A stretch of DNA of 64,000 bases from Paeniglutamicibacter cryotolerans. Lineage in GTDB: Bacteria; Actinomycetota; Actinomycetes; Actinomycetales; Micrococcaceae. The stretch lies in contig NZ_JACHVS010000001.1 in NCBI RefSeq assembly GCF_014190875.1, forward strand, positions 682,001 through 746,000, read 5' to 3'. Within the stretch, counting starts at the first letter, position 1. The number at the start of each line of letters is the position of its first letter. Shown here one piece after another: positions 36,567 through 46,450 of this stretch. Made by a program: the position numbers and the translations under genes. The notes beneath the pieces are model-generated. The model was not told where the DNA came from and made no database searches. It saw only the letters and a list, made by a program, of their open reading frames with translations.

Positions 36567-37373
36567 ATGAACACGAACCAGTGGTCCATCAGCACCCCGC
36601 AAACGCTGGACCTCGACGATGTTGCCGAACTGCGCGTCGCCCTAGTGCGCGGCCGCGTGGATGTCATCACCCACGCCGAACCCACCACCACCGTCCAGGT
36701 CAGCGAGATCTCCGGGCGCCCCCTCAACGTCAGTCTCAACGCAGGGATCCTGCGGGTCGAACACCTCGATTCCGGAAACTGGCTGAGCAAGATCATGAAC
36801 TTCGACAACCGGGACCGGGTCGTGATCTCCATCGCCATCCCCGCCTCCCTACTCGTGGCGGTCTCAACCGTCAGCGCATAGGGCATGGTCAGCGGCACCA
36901 GTGGCCACACAAGGCTCAAGACCGTCTCCGGCTCGCTGCTGGCAGACGCCACCGCCGGGACACTGAGCGTGGACACCGTCTCCGGTGAGATCATCACCCG
37001 CAACCACCGAGGCCACTTCGCCGCCAAGTCGGTATCGGGAGAGGTCACGGCATCCGGTGAACTGGAATCGGTGCGGGCATCGACCGTTTCGGGCAATTTC
37101 TCCTTCGACATCGGCGGCACACCGGTGGACCTGGTCTCCAAGTCGGTCTCCGGCGACCTGACGGTCCGCATCCCAGAGGGCCTGGGCATCGATCTGGTTG
37201 CCACGTCGACCTCCGGTTCGATCTGCCTCGACGGCGAACGCCATTCGGGGATTTCGCAAAACTGGAAATCCGCCGTGGAGACGGGACCCCGGCATTGAAC
37301 GTCCGCAGTTCCTCGGTCTCCGGAAACGTGTCAATTGTGCACCGCACCCCCTCCACCCGCGAGGGCGGCTACT
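36567..37373 (+). pseudogene. DUF4097-family beta-helix protein, interrupted by TAG and a frameshift
   Basis: The first 104 codons (MNTNQWSISTPQTLDL to VAVSTVSA) end at a TAG at 36879. The same frame then continues with GMVSGTSGHTRLKTVSGSLL and a series of TVSG/SVSG repeats that build the DUF4097 beta-helix. Near 37290 the frame must shift to read ALNVRSSSVSGNVS to a TAA at 37373. That TAA overlaps the ATG of the PadR gene (TAATG), the normal operon layout for this pair. The product is probably not made in full, although the coupling to padR is intact. Confidence 0.78.
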
Positions 37374-37374
37374 A

Positions 37375-37989
37375 ATGGCACCAGTCTTCGCCCACGAGGC
37401 ACTGAGGCTCTACTTGCTTTCGCTGCTGAACGACGGGCCGAAGCACGGCTACGAGTTGATGCGGGCGCTGAGCGACCGCTTCGGCGGCACCTACACTCCC
37501 AGTGCCGGGACCATCTATCCGCGCCTGGCCAAGCTCGAGGAGGATGGCCTGGTCGTCACGGACCTCGACGGCAGGTGCACCATCTACCGCATCACCGATG
37601 CGGGCCTGGCCGAACTGGCAGCCCGGGCCGGGGACCTGGCCGGGATCAAAGCCGAGATCTCCGCCTCGGTCCGGCGCTTGGCCGATGAGCTGCGCAAGGA
37701 CATCCGCACCAACATGCGCGGCTTGCGGGCAGACCTTGCCGCCACCGCGGAACAGGCCCGCGCAGGGGCCTGCGCCACACCCGCCGCGATCATCGCCAGT
37801 GCTGCATCAGGGCGCCGGATGCTCATGGAAGCCGAGGTGATACTGGCCGAGTTCAGGAATGACATCCGCATCGAACTCCGCCGGGCGTCGGACAACTCCC
37901 TGGATGGCCTCACCCTGGAAACCCTGCGCACCGTGCTTGGCCAGGCCCGGATCTCCATCGAATCGGCGCTCGGGCACCGGAAGCCCTAG
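37375..37989 (+). CDS. PadR-family regulator
   Basis: 204 residues. N-terminal PadR winged helix (LYLLSLLNDGPKHGYELMRALSDRFGG, SAGTIYPRLAKLEEDGLV) followed by a long helical region rich in Ala/Arg. It is translationally coupled to the DUF4097 gene, a common actinobacterial pair in which the PadR protein regulates the operon. It is distinct in its C-terminal half from the VanR-like protein at 5474. Confidence 0.85.
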   Translation: MAPVFAHEALRLYLLSLLNDGPKHGYELMRALSDRFGGTYTPSAGTIYPRLAKLEEDGLVVTDLDGRCTIYRITDAGLAELAARAGDLAGIKAEISASVRRLADELRKDIRTNMRGLRADLAATAEQARAGACATPAAIIASAASGRRMLMEAEVILAEFRNDIRIELRRASDNSLDGLTLETLRTVLGQARISIESALGHRKP

Positions 37990-38018
37990 CACTAGCCCGG
38001 GGCAACGGCCACGGCCAG

Positions 38019-39242
38019 TTAGGGCGCGGGCTCCCTTCCGCGCGTCTGTTGCCCGCGCAGGGCCCGGAGCGAGGATGCGGTGGCGGCCGCCATCGCCCCA
38101 CCGAGCGCGAGGAAAACGGCTCCCGCGCCGGCGCCTCCGGCAAACAATCCGATTCCCACGGGGATCACGGCCTGGCCCAGGCGGGTGCCCATGAGCCGCA
38201 ACGACATCCAGGTTCCGCGTGTCCCCTCGCTCGCCGCCATGCTCACCACGCTCATGCTCAACGGCTGCCCTACGCCCAGGAACAACCCGGCCACGACCAG
38301 CAGCACCCCGAGCCATGGCACCGGCAACGGCGCAGCGATCAGTGCAACGAGCGCCGCCGAGATGCCGGTCGACACCAGCAGCAGCCTTTCGCGGCCAACC
38401 CGCCGCACCAGCCGCTCCAGCCCGAAACGGGACACCACAGTGGCCCCGCCCCGCAGCGCCAGCAGCACTCCCACAACGGACGTCGGGATTCCGCGCTCAA
38501 TGGCCAACGCCGGCAGGTAGACCTGCAGCAGGTCGATCGTGCACAGCACCATCATGCTCAACATAATCGAGGCGATCAGCGTGCGCCGGGTCTCCGGATC
38601 CGTGGCCAGTGCCCCACGCAGGGTCTGTGGTGTTGCCGGACCCGCTCCCTGCGCCATGCCGAACCGACCGGCCACCATGAATGAGGTCGCGATCAGCAGC
38701 CCGACAACGGATACCAAGTAGGCGATGAACAACCGGCCGGTGTCCGGACGCACAGCGGCGCCGCCAATGACGGCCAGGGTCAACGGGGCCGCGGTCTGGG
38801 CCAGAGCCGTGGCAGTGGTGTAATACCCGAAGACCCGGTCCATGTTCGCTGATGGCGCGGAGGCCAGCCGACTCTGCTCCCCCAGCAGGCACATCAGGTG
38901 CCCGATCCCCAGGATCAGGTTCCAGCCCAGCAGAGCCTCGAGCGAGGACGCGGCCATCAGCAGCCCGAACCCGGAACCGAGCATCAGCAGGGCACCAATC
39001 ACCAGCACTTGGGCCTCGCGTCCGGCATCCGTGCGTCGGCCGATCCAGATGGCCAGGAATGCGGGAAGGATAGAGAAGCTGGCTACCACCAGGCCCAACA
39101 TGCCGGGATCGACGCCCAGCTCGAGCGCCCGATAGGAGGTCGTGGGGCGGATCAGGTAGACGGCCACCTGCAGGAAAGCCGCATGGGCCAGGACCGCCGG
39201 GAATCCGATCCCACGGACACGGGGTTCGGTCGATCGCAGCAT
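38019..39242 (-). CDS. MFS transporter
   Basis: 407 residues with about 12 membrane helices. The loop IWIGRRTDAGREAQVL corresponds to the conserved MFS loop between helices 2 and 3. It converges with the PadR gene and has no operon partner. No substrate-specific feature is recognisable; drug efflux is the usual default for this size and form. Confidence 0.75.
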   Translation of the reverse strand: MLRSTEPRVRGIGFPAVLAHAAFLQVAVYLIRPTTSYRALELGVDPGMLGLVVASFSILPAFLAIWIGRRTDAGREAQVLVIGALLMLGSGFGLLMAASSLEALLGWNLILGIGHLMCLLGEQSRLASAPSANMDRVFGYYTTATALAQTAAPLTLAVIGGAAVRPDTGRLFIAYLVSVVGLLIATSFMVAGRFGMAQGAGPATPQTLRGALATDPETRRTLIASIMLSMMVLCTIDLLQVYLPALAIERGIPTSVVGVLLALRGGATVVSRFGLERLVRRVGRERLLLVSTGISAALVALIAAPLPVPWLGVLLVVAGLFLGVGQPLSMSVVSMAASEGTRGTWMSLRLMGTRLGQAVIPVGIGLFAGGAGAGAVFLALGGAMAAATASSLRALRGQQTRGREPAP

Positions 39243-39309
39243 CTGCCCAATCTATGCGACCCGCCGCCGCTGCGCCCGGTTCATGACGACGCGCACCCGT
39301 GGCCCATCG

Positions 39310-41034
39310 CTACCTGGCCGGGCGGCCCTCGGGCCGGCCCGGGTTCTCGCCCACCGGCAGCACAGCGCGGCGGGCTGAGTCCTTGGGCTCGACCCGGCTC
39401 GGTGGAGCCGACTGCGCGGGTTCCCGGGGGCTGGGCCACGGCATCGGTGCATGTTCGCCAAAGGTATCGGCGTCAGATTCCAGCCAATCGGCCTTCCAGC
39501 CGCGCGGCGGTGATGAAAGAAGTTCCCCCGGAGCCAGCCAGTTGTGGATTGCAGCATAGCTGCGGGTGGTCAGGTGGTCGGTGCGCCGGCGAAGCATCCG
39601 GGCGTTGAGCTGGGAGGGATGGGTGACACCCATTGAGGCCATGATCTGCGCAGCCTCTTGCACCGTGAGCTTCTGGTAGTTGTGCACCCGGTTGCCCTTG
39701 TCTGTGACATCGAGTGCGCGCATCAGGCGCGGGTCTTGGGTGGTCACACCAACAGGGCACCTGTTTGTATGGCATTTCTGTGCCTGGATGCACCCTGTGG
39801 CCATCATCATGGCCCGGGCGCTCATGGTGAAGTCGGCACCCTGGATCAGTCGCTTGACGATGTCCGAGCCGGTAGCCACCTTCCCGGCGGCACCGATGCG
39901 GATCTTGTCTCGCAGCCCGCAGCCGACAAGTGCGTTGTGCACGAGCATCAGCCCCTCGGTCAGGGGCGTGCCGACATGGTCCTCGTATTCCAGGGGCGCC
40001 GCACCGGTCCCGCCCTCGGAACCGTCCACGATGATGTAGTCCGGCGTGATTCCGGTTTCCAACATGGCCTTGCACATCGCCAGGACGTCGGTGCGCGATC
40101 CCACGCAGAACTTGTATCCGATCGGCTTGCCGCCGGAGAGCTCGCGCAGCTGCGCCACGAAGCCCATGAGTTCCCGCGGCGTGTGGAATGCGGAATGCGA
40201 CGCCGGCGAAATGCAGTCCGTTCCCATGGGCACCTCGCGCGCCTCAGAGATTTCGGCGGTGATCTTGGCCGCCGGCAGTACCCCTCCGAGTCCGGGCTTC
40301 GCACCCTGGCTCAGCTTGATCGTGATGCCTTTGACGTGTTCGTTGGCGGCCTTGGCGGAAAAGGCCGCCGGGTCGAATTTCCCCTCGGCGGTGCGGGCGC
40401 CGAAGTAGCCGGAGCCGATCTCCCAGAATAGGTCTGCCCCGTGTTCGAGATGGTACTTGGTCAGCCCGCCCTCTCCGGTCTCCTGGACGAATCCGCCCAT
40501 GGCGGCACCCTTGTTCATTGCCAGCACGGCGTTCTTGGACAGTGCGCCGAAGCTCATCGACGACACGTTCATCAGCGCCATGTCATAGGGCTGCAGACAG
40601 TCCGGGCCGCCGATGCGCACCCGGTGCGGGCGGGCGGGGACCTCGGCCGGTGCGGTGGAATGGAGTAGGAATTCGTATCCGGCCTCGTTCACGTCGCGTT
40701 CGGTACCGAATGCCTTGTGGCTGTCGGCGCCCTTGGCCCGCGCATAGACCAGCGAGCGGGTGTCCCGGTCGAAAGGCCGCCCGTCGGTGTTGCGCTCGAT
40801 GAAGTACTGCTGGATTTCGGGGCGGATGGACTCGAGCAGGAAGCGCATGCGTCCGAGCACCGGGTAGTTGCGCAGGATCGCGTGCTTGGTCTGGACCATG
40901 TCATGAACGCCCAGTCCCAGCAGTGCCAGCGCGAGGGCGAGAAACACCCACCGGCCCGGGGTACCGAAGGAGAAGGCGACCATGGCGGCGAAGCCAAGGA
41001 GCGAGAACAAAGCAATCAGTAGGAAGCGCACCAT
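39310..41034 (-). CDS. Membrane-anchored FMN-binding glutamate-synthase-like protein
   Basis: 574 residues. Two N-terminal membrane helices (about 1-20 and 28-45) precede a GltB-like FMN barrel with MSFGALSKNAVLAMNKGA, GQGAKPGLGG-like (LSQGAKPGLGG), IIVDGSEGGTGAAP and the iron-sulfur cysteine cluster CIQAQKCHTNRCPVG. It lacks the amidotransferase and C-terminal domains of true glutamate synthase. The physiological reaction of this stand-alone family is not settled. The C-terminal 40 residues are Pro/Arg-rich. Confidence 0.85.
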   Translation of the reverse strand: MVRFLLIALFSLLGFAAMVAFSFGTPGRWVFLALALALLGLGVHDMVQTKHAILRNYPVLGRMRFLLESIRPEIQQYFIERNTDGRPFDRDTRSLVYARAKGADSHKAFGTERDVNEAGYEFLLHSTAPAEVPARPHRVRIGGPDCLQPYDMALMNVSSMSFGALSKNAVLAMNKGAAMGGFVQETGEGGLTKYHLEHGADLFWEIGSGYFGARTAEGKFDPAAFSAKAANEHVKGITIKLSQGAKPGLGGVLPAAKITAEISEAREVPMGTDCISPASHSAFHTPRELMGFVAQLRELSGGKPIGYKFCVGSRTDVLAMCKAMLETGITPDYIIVDGSEGGTGAAPLEYEDHVGTPLTEGLMLVHNALVGCGLRDKIRIGAAGKVATGSDIVKRLIQGADFTMSARAMMMATGCIQAQKCHTNRCPVGVTTQDPRLMRALDVTDKGNRVHNYQKLTVQEAAQIMASMGVTHPSQLNARMLRRRTDHLTTRSYAAIHNWLAPGELLSSPPRGWKADWLESDADTFGEHAPMPWPSPREPAQSAPPSRVEPKDSARRAVLPVGENPGRPEGRPAR

Positions 41035-41113
41035 GGGCCCGAGCTTACAACCCTAGGTACTCTTGGACCCGCACTGCGGAAAATCGTTACGCCCCAAAGC
41101 CTCAGGTCGGACA

Positions 41114-41662
41114 CTATGCCCAGAAGTGCGGAGCCGGCTTGCGCGTCCCGGGAAGCGCAGTGTTTTTACGCCAGTCGGCTACCCAGGCGGGCAGGACGAG
41201 GTCCGCCGGCACCTCGTGTCCGACGGCGGAGATGATATCGGCGTTAGACACCGGGCCCTTCTTCGAGAGCATGCGCGTGGCGATGACTGCACCGACGTAG
41301 ATCTCCCCGTTGGCGATCATGCGTTGTTCGAAGTAGATGCAGCGTTCGTCCATGCCAAGCATCCGGGTCTCCTGGGTGAACTTCTGGTTGAAGACCACCG
41401 ATTTTCGGAAGGTGATGGTCTCGGCCTGCACGACGGGAGTCCATTTGTTGCGCCGCATCGTGGCGAAGGCACCCGAGCGCAGCATCAAATCGAAGCGGCC
41501 TAGGTCGAACAGTGAGAAATACATACCGTTGTTGATATGCCCGGCGATGTCAATGTCGGTGAGCATGGCCCGCATGTCCATGCTGCCGACATCGAACAGG
41601 CCGAGCGTGGGACGTCTGCGGGAGGTGGCCAACAGGAGCAGGAAGCGGAGGAGAACGTGCAT
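41114..41662 (-). CDS. 4HBT-type thioesterase
   Basis: 182 residues with a hot-dog fold. DIDIAGHINNGMYFSLFDLGRFDLM resembles the 4-hydroxybenzoyl-CoA thioesterase motif, in which an Asp precedes the HxNN segment. The N-terminus is hydrophobic, as in THEM6-like proteins. The substrate is unknown. It lies 79 bases upstream of the glutamate-synthase-like gene on the same strand and may be co-transcribed with it. Confidence 0.75.
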   Translation of the reverse strand: MHVLLRFLLLLATSRRRPTLGLFDVGSMDMRAMLTDIDIAGHINNGMYFSLFDLGRFDLMLRSGAFATMRRNKWTPVVQAETITFRKSVVFNQKFTQETRMLGMDERCIYFEQRMIANGEIYVGAVIATRMLSKKGPVSNADIISAVGHEVPADLVLPAWVADWRKNTALPGTRKPAPHFWA

Positions 41663-42163
41663 GGACGACAGTCTACTTGTCAGTAACTTATCCGTCGCAT
41701 GTTTCGATGCTTAATGAACACGCCGCCGAACGGCGGCCCCGCGACGGGGCACCGGGCTCCTGCTTCATCGTGGGCGCCTTCGGACTCGGATCAGCCAAGG
41801 GCTCGCCGGAGACAGCACGTCCAAGCGGCCCACTGTCATCCGGCCTCCCCGCGGCTCGCCTGTATCGCGATGCTCGCCGGGCCAGAGGCATGGGCGGGCA
41901 GACTGTCCGTGGGCGAAGCAACGGGCGGTCCGGTTCAGATAATCCGGGGGACGCCGCTTCAGCGCCCGGTCCCACCGCTCGTGGAACGCCCCGGTGGACC
42001 CGGGCATCTTCCCAACTATGATCGGCGTGGTGGCATGGCTTGCTTGACGGACGCACCCGGACGACCTGGACCATCCGGTCGGTATCTACTATTTCGAACC
42101 CGCACGTCGAAGTCGAAACGAGCATGACTGCATCGGCCGGGCCGAAACCCAACCGCCCCTTTC
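41663..42163. other. 501-base gap without a recognisable gene
   Basis: Several open frames cross this stretch on both strands, but none shows a recognisable domain or a convincing start. I see no RNA gene or repeat in it. Confidence 0.4.
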
Positions 42164-44023
42164 TTAGAGAGCCGCCTGGGCATGGCCATTGATCGCATCT
42201 GCGGCACGAATCAAGGCAAGGTGCGAGAACGCCTGCGGGAAGTTCCCGGCCATGCGCTGCTGCACGGTGTCGTATTCCTCGGCCATCAGCCCCAATTCGT
42301 TGGAGTAGGACAACAGCTGGTCCATCAGGGACCGGGCCGCGGCCAGCTGTCCGGAACGGGCATATTGCTCTACCAGCCAAAACGAACAGGCCAAAAACGG
42401 ATGCTCTCCGGGCGGTAGCCCATCCAGCCCGTCGTGGGTGCGATACCGCAGCAGCAAGCCGGCGTCATCCAGGAGCTGCTTCTGCATGAGCTCCACCGTG
42501 CCAAGCATTTCCGGTGAATCGTGACGTACGAAGCCCACTTGCGCGATCACCAGCAGCGAGGCGTCCAGCTCGGTTCCACCGTATGTCTGGGTGAAGGAGT
42601 TTAGTTCCTTGTTGAATCCCTGTTCCATGATTTCGATCCGCAGCCGATCGCGCAGCCGCTCCCAGGTCTCCGCATCACCATCCAACCCGTGGTCGCGCAC
42701 GGCGCGCACCCCACGGTCGAAGGAAGCCCACATCATCACCCGAGAATGGGTGAAATGTTGCTGGTCCCCCCGCATTTCCCAGATTCCATGGTCCTTGCGG
42801 TTAAAGTGCTTCTCCACGTAGCCGAGCAAGGCCTTTTGCAGCGGCCAGGAAAAGTGATCCTCCACGCCGCCGATATTGCGTAGCTTTTCGAGCGCGACCA
42901 GCACTTCGCCGACGACGTCGCCCTGATATTGATTCACCGCACCGTTACCGACCCGCACCGGGGTCGAATCCTCATAGCCCCGCAGGTGGCGCAGTTCATC
43001 CTCAGGCAGCTCACGTTCCCCGCTCAACCCGTACATGATCTGCAAGTCTTCGGGATCCCCGGCCACTGCGCGCAATAGCCAGTTGCGCCAATGCAGGGCT
43101 TCCTTCTCATATCCGTGGGTCATCATGGCTTCAAGGGTCAACGCAGCATCCCGCAGCCAGCAGAACCGGTAGTCCCAATTTCGCTGCCCCCCGAAGGCCT
43201 CGGGCAGCGAGGTGGTCGGGGCCGCGACGATGCCACCGGTTGCCTCATGTGTCAGGGCACGCAACACCAGCAGCGAGCGGCGAACATGTGCCTGGTAGGC
43301 ATTCTGCTCGGGGATGTCCTTGGCCCATTCCTGCCAATAGGTGGTTGAAGCATGCAATTCCGCACCCACATTGCGCATCGGGGGTACGGACCTGTGCGAC
43401 GGATACCAGCACAACTCGAAATCCACCACATCGCCGGCCTCGATCAGGAAATCGCCCTCATGCTGGTGCTCGGAGGCGTGCGGCAGCCGTGAACCGTGGA
43501 GCACCACCGCATCTGGTCCGGCAACCGCCACGATGGATTCGGCACCTGTCGCGTCATCGTCATGCCGCCGCACCCACGGCACGACCTTGCCGTAGCCGAA
43601 ACGGATGCTGATTTCCTGATGCATCAGCACCTTGCCTGCGAGGCATTCCACCCGGCGCACCAGTGAGGCCCGTCGGTCTCCCACCGGCATGAAATCGGTG
43701 ACGAGCACCTCGCCCTCGTCTGTGCGCCACAGCGTGCGCAGCACGAACGTCGAATCGACGTAGGTTCTTCCCACCACCCGCGGATGGCCCCCGTCCTCCG
43801 GCTTCCGGTCTGGCCGGACGCCATCCTTGTCCAGGCAGTGGTCTTGGGCACCTGCCGGGGCGAGTAGCCATCGACCATTTTCCGTGGTCCCCAGCAGCGA
43901 GGCGAAGACCGAGGGCGAGTCGAAGCGAGGGTAGCAGAGCCAGTCGATGGAACCGGTTCGGGAAACCAAGGCTCCGGTCCGCTGGTCGGAGAGTAACGCG
44001 TAATCCTCAATTGGAGATGCCAT
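42164..44023 (-). CDS. GH15-family glucosidase (glucoamylase/trehalase-like)
   Basis: 619 residues. An N-terminal beta-sandwich (about 1-210; PIEDYALLSDQRTGALV, DWLCYPRFDSPSVFA) precedes an (alpha/alpha)6 barrel with FGGQRNWDYRFCWLRDAALTL and the catalytic region GNGAVNQYQGDVVGE. This matches the GH15 proteins of actinobacteria, some of which are trehalases. It is monocistronic, so the choice between trehalose and maltodextrin is open. Confidence 0.87.
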   Translation of the reverse strand: MASPIEDYALLSDQRTGALVSRTGSIDWLCYPRFDSPSVFASLLGTTENGRWLLAPAGAQDHCLDKDGVRPDRKPEDGGHPRVVGRTYVDSTFVLRTLWRTDEGEVLVTDFMPVGDRRASLVRRVECLAGKVLMHQEISIRFGYGKVVPWVRRHDDDATGAESIVAVAGPDAVVLHGSRLPHASEHQHEGDFLIEAGDVVDFELCWYPSHRSVPPMRNVGAELHASTTYWQEWAKDIPEQNAYQAHVRRSLLVLRALTHEATGGIVAAPTTSLPEAFGGQRNWDYRFCWLRDAALTLEAMMTHGYEKEALHWRNWLLRAVAGDPEDLQIMYGLSGERELPEDELRHLRGYEDSTPVRVGNGAVNQYQGDVVGEVLVALEKLRNIGGVEDHFSWPLQKALLGYVEKHFNRKDHGIWEMRGDQQHFTHSRVMMWASFDRGVRAVRDHGLDGDAETWERLRDRLRIEIMEQGFNKELNSFTQTYGGTELDASLLVIAQVGFVRHDSPEMLGTVELMQKQLLDDAGLLLRYRTHDGLDGLPPGEHPFLACSFWLVEQYARSGQLAAARSLMDQLLSYSNELGLMAEEYDTVQQRMAGNFPQAFSHLALIRAADAINGHAQAAL

Positions 44024-44122
44024 CCCTCAAGCCAAGCGCACCGGGGGGTTCCTATGCAAGGGGCTGGGTAGATGGCGTGGGTTACTTTGATGAAAAAAGG
44101 TGCATAGTCACTGGTCAGACGC

Positions 44123-45103
44123 TTAAGGAAGCTCCTTTTCCCCTGCGGTGACATCCGCCTCGGACAGGTGGTGGTTCATAAGCTCCATTTGCTGGAAAGC
44201 CTCTTTTTGCGCCACCCTGATGAAGGCCTCAACCGAGGGGTTACGAAGACGGTCCCGATGCCAGGCGATCCCCACGATTCTGGGCTTTACCCCAGCCAAG
44301 GCCTTCACTCGGATCCCCCGGCGGCCGGGATCCACCGATAGCCAGGAAACGACCGCGGCACCCACGCCCTCGGCTGCCATGCCTAGCACCGTCCCGTTAT
44401 CGTTTGAGCGCAGGACGATCTGTTTGGCGAGTTCGGGTCTGCCAAATCGGTTCTCGATGGCATGTTCGGGCCGAATCCGCCCATAGGTGATCAGCGGCAG
44501 GTGATCCAGATCTGCTAGCGGGACGGGCCCGGGCCCCGTGATCAGCGACGAGCCCTCGCTCACGGCCACCACGTACGGGTCTTCCAGCAGTTCAATCGCG
44601 GCAAACGGCCCGGGAATCAGGGGGAAGACGATGAAAGCCACGTCCAGATGCCCATTTTCGACCTCCCGCAGCAGCTCACCATCGTCCTCACTTTCGAATA
44701 ACTCAACGCGCACGCCCGGCCAGAGCCGGGAGAAATCACGGAGGATCCGTGGCAGGATCCGCACGCCCACGCTTTGGTAGCAACCAACCCGAACGACCCC
44801 GGCCGTGCCCGCCGCCACGGCTTCAAGGTCTGCGGCAGCACTTGCCAGCCGCGCCATGATCGCCTCGGCGTGACCACAAAGGATTTCACCGGCAACCGTC
44901 AGCACGACTTTCTTGGGCCCAGCTGAACGCTTCACCAGCTCCTGACCCACGATCCGCTCCAGCCTGGTGATTTGCTGGCTGATGGCCGACTGGGTGAAGC
45001 CCAGTGACTCCGCGGCCTTGCTAAAGGACTCCAGCGAACCCACGCGCGTCAGGCATAACAAAAGGCGTAGCTCCAGCGAGTGCGGATCGATTTCAACAGT
45101 CAC
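44123..45103 (-). CDS. LysR-family regulator
   Basis: 326 residues. N-terminal HTH (LCLTRVGSLESFSKAAESLGFTQSAISQQITRLE) and a LysR substrate-binding domain (about 95-300). The start is taken as the GTG at 45103, seven bases after AGGAGG; the GTG at 45109 sits directly on the ribosome binding site. It diverges from the Fe(II)/2-oxoglutarate oxygenase at 45229 and probably activates it. The intervening 125 bases are AT-rich, with several TAAT-containing LysR-like half-sites. Confidence 0.85.
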   Translation of the reverse strand: MTVEIDPHSLELRLLLCLTRVGSLESFSKAAESLGFTQSAISQQITRLERIVGQELVKRSAGPKKVVLTVAGEILCGHAEAIMARLASAAADLEAVAAGTAGVVRVGCYQSVGVRILPRILRDFSRLWPGVRVELFESEDDGELLREVENGHLDVAFIVFPLIPGPFAAIELLEDPYVVAVSEGSSLITGPGPVPLADLDHLPLITYGRIRPEHAIENRFGRPELAKQIVLRSNDNGTVLGMAAEGVGAAVVSWLSVDPGRRGIRVKALAGVKPRIVGIAWHRDRLRNPSVEAFIRVAQKEAFQQMELMNHHLSEADVTAGEKELP

Positions 45104-45228
45104 GGTCACCCCTCCTTCCTTTTATAAGCAGCTCTAATGATAAGCCAATAATTTGCTAATTGCCCTAATGCACAATGCGTCATAGCCTTATTTCAGCAGC
45201 AGGAACACAGACTCAACAGGAGGCAGTC

Positions 45229-46056
45229 ATGACACAGCACACCCTTCCCCCCGCAGCAGCATCCTACGCGGATGTCGTCGATCTGGACCGCTACCCGATT
45301 CACGATCTGGACAGCGAACGCGGCGAGGCCTTCGTCGCGGAATGCCGCAAGGAACTTGCCGAAAAGGGAGCCTGCAACCTCCCGGGATTCATCACCCCGG
45401 ATGCAGTTGCCGAGATGGTTCGCCTGGCTAACGAGCTCAAGGACAAGGCCTGGACGTCTTCGCGCCCCCACAACGTCTACTTCACCGAGCTCGATAAGAC
45501 CGTTCCGGCCGAGCACCCGCTGGCCCACGAAGTCCGCTCCGTCAAGCACGGCATCGCCAACGACTTCATTCCTGCCGAGGCTCCCCTCAGCCGTCTCTAC
45601 TCCTCCGATGACCTGACCCGCTTCATTGCCGCTGTCCTTGAGAAGCCGGTCCTCTTCCGCAGCGCCGACCCACTCGACGCACTCCAGGTCACCCACATGG
45701 GCGAGGGAGACGAACTGGGCTGGCACTTCGACCGCAGCGAGTTCTCCATCACCGTGATGTACCAGCCCTCGGAAGAAGGCGGCGAATTCTATTACCACCC
45801 CGCCCTGCGCTCCGATGACGATCCGAACTACGACGGCATCACCGCCGTGCTGCAGGGAGACGAGACCGGCCAGATGCTCCTTCCCGGAGCCCCCGGCACC
45901 CTGGCCTTCTTCCACGGCCACAACGCCCTGCACCACGTCACCCCGGTCGTGGGCGCCACCTCGCGCATCAACACTGTCCTGACTTACGGCGAACACCCGG
46001 ACATGAAGCTGAACGACATCACCTCGGAACTGTTCTACGGCCGCACCTCCGCCTAA
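45229..46056 (+). CDS. Fe(II)/2-oxoglutarate-dependent oxygenase, HalD/BesD-like fold
   Basis: 275 residues. The facial triad is H166 and D168 (GWHFDRSEFSI) with H235 or H236 (NALHHVTPV), and R246 would bind 2-oxoglutarate. The surrounding sequence resembles the HalD/BesD family, whose halogenases act on free amino acids with Asp replaced by Gly. Asp is kept here, so hydroxylation is expected. The ATG at 45229 has AGGAGG five bases upstream; the frame continues upstream without a site. It is alone between a divergent LysR gene and a strong terminator. Confidence 0.72.
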   Translation: MTQHTLPPAAASYADVVDLDRYPIHDLDSERGEAFVAECRKELAEKGACNLPGFITPDAVAEMVRLANELKDKAWTSSRPHNVYFTELDKTVPAEHPLAHEVRSVKHGIANDFIPAEAPLSRLYSSDDLTRFIAAVLEKPVLFRSADPLDALQVTHMGEGDELGWHFDRSEFSITVMYQPSEEGGEFYYHPALRSDDDPNYDGITAVLQGDETGQMLLPGAPGTLAFFHGHNALHHVTPVVGATSRINTVLTYGEHPDMKLNDITSELFYGRTSA

Positions 46057-46117
46057 CCACCACTGCCCTCATACGGCAGTCCAGGCTCCATGGAGCGCGG
46101 CCATCGCGCCACGCCAT

Positions 46118-46158
46118 AACAAACGGGTCCCCCGGATTTTCCGGGGGACCCGTTTGTT
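46118..46158. terminator. Terminator of the oxygenase gene
   Basis: A perfect 18-base-pair stem (AACAAACGGGTCCCCCGG at 46118-46135 with its complement at 46141-46158) and an ATTTT loop, 60 bases after the oxygenase stop. The rest of the 394-base gap (46057-46450) shows no gene. Confidence 0.9.
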
Positions 46159-46450
46159 GCCGTTGCCAGAGCGCCCGGCGCACCTCCACTCCGGTCAACG
46201 CCGACTCCCCCATTGGAACGATTGAGCCCGGCAGGGTTACCGGATGCGGCTCGAATTGAGTCCTATCTCAGGTCCAGCCAGTGGCAGCCCCTTGGCCGAT
46301 TCACTCTGCCTGCGCACGGGGCCTGCATACAACCGAACCCTGCCTCGGTGCACTTCACAGAATGGCGCTCCTGCCGGCCGAGTCGCCCGGCCTACGCTAT
46401 GGGATCCAGCTGTCGATGGTGCCCGGCCAGCCCTTCGACCAAGGCAGCTA

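Noticed and set aside
28636..36881. Recoding of TAG as a sense codon
   Set aside because: Several intact genes, including vanB-neighbour and pca genes (pcaH, pcaG, pcaC) and GT1, end in TAG at the expected length, so TAG is a normal stop here.
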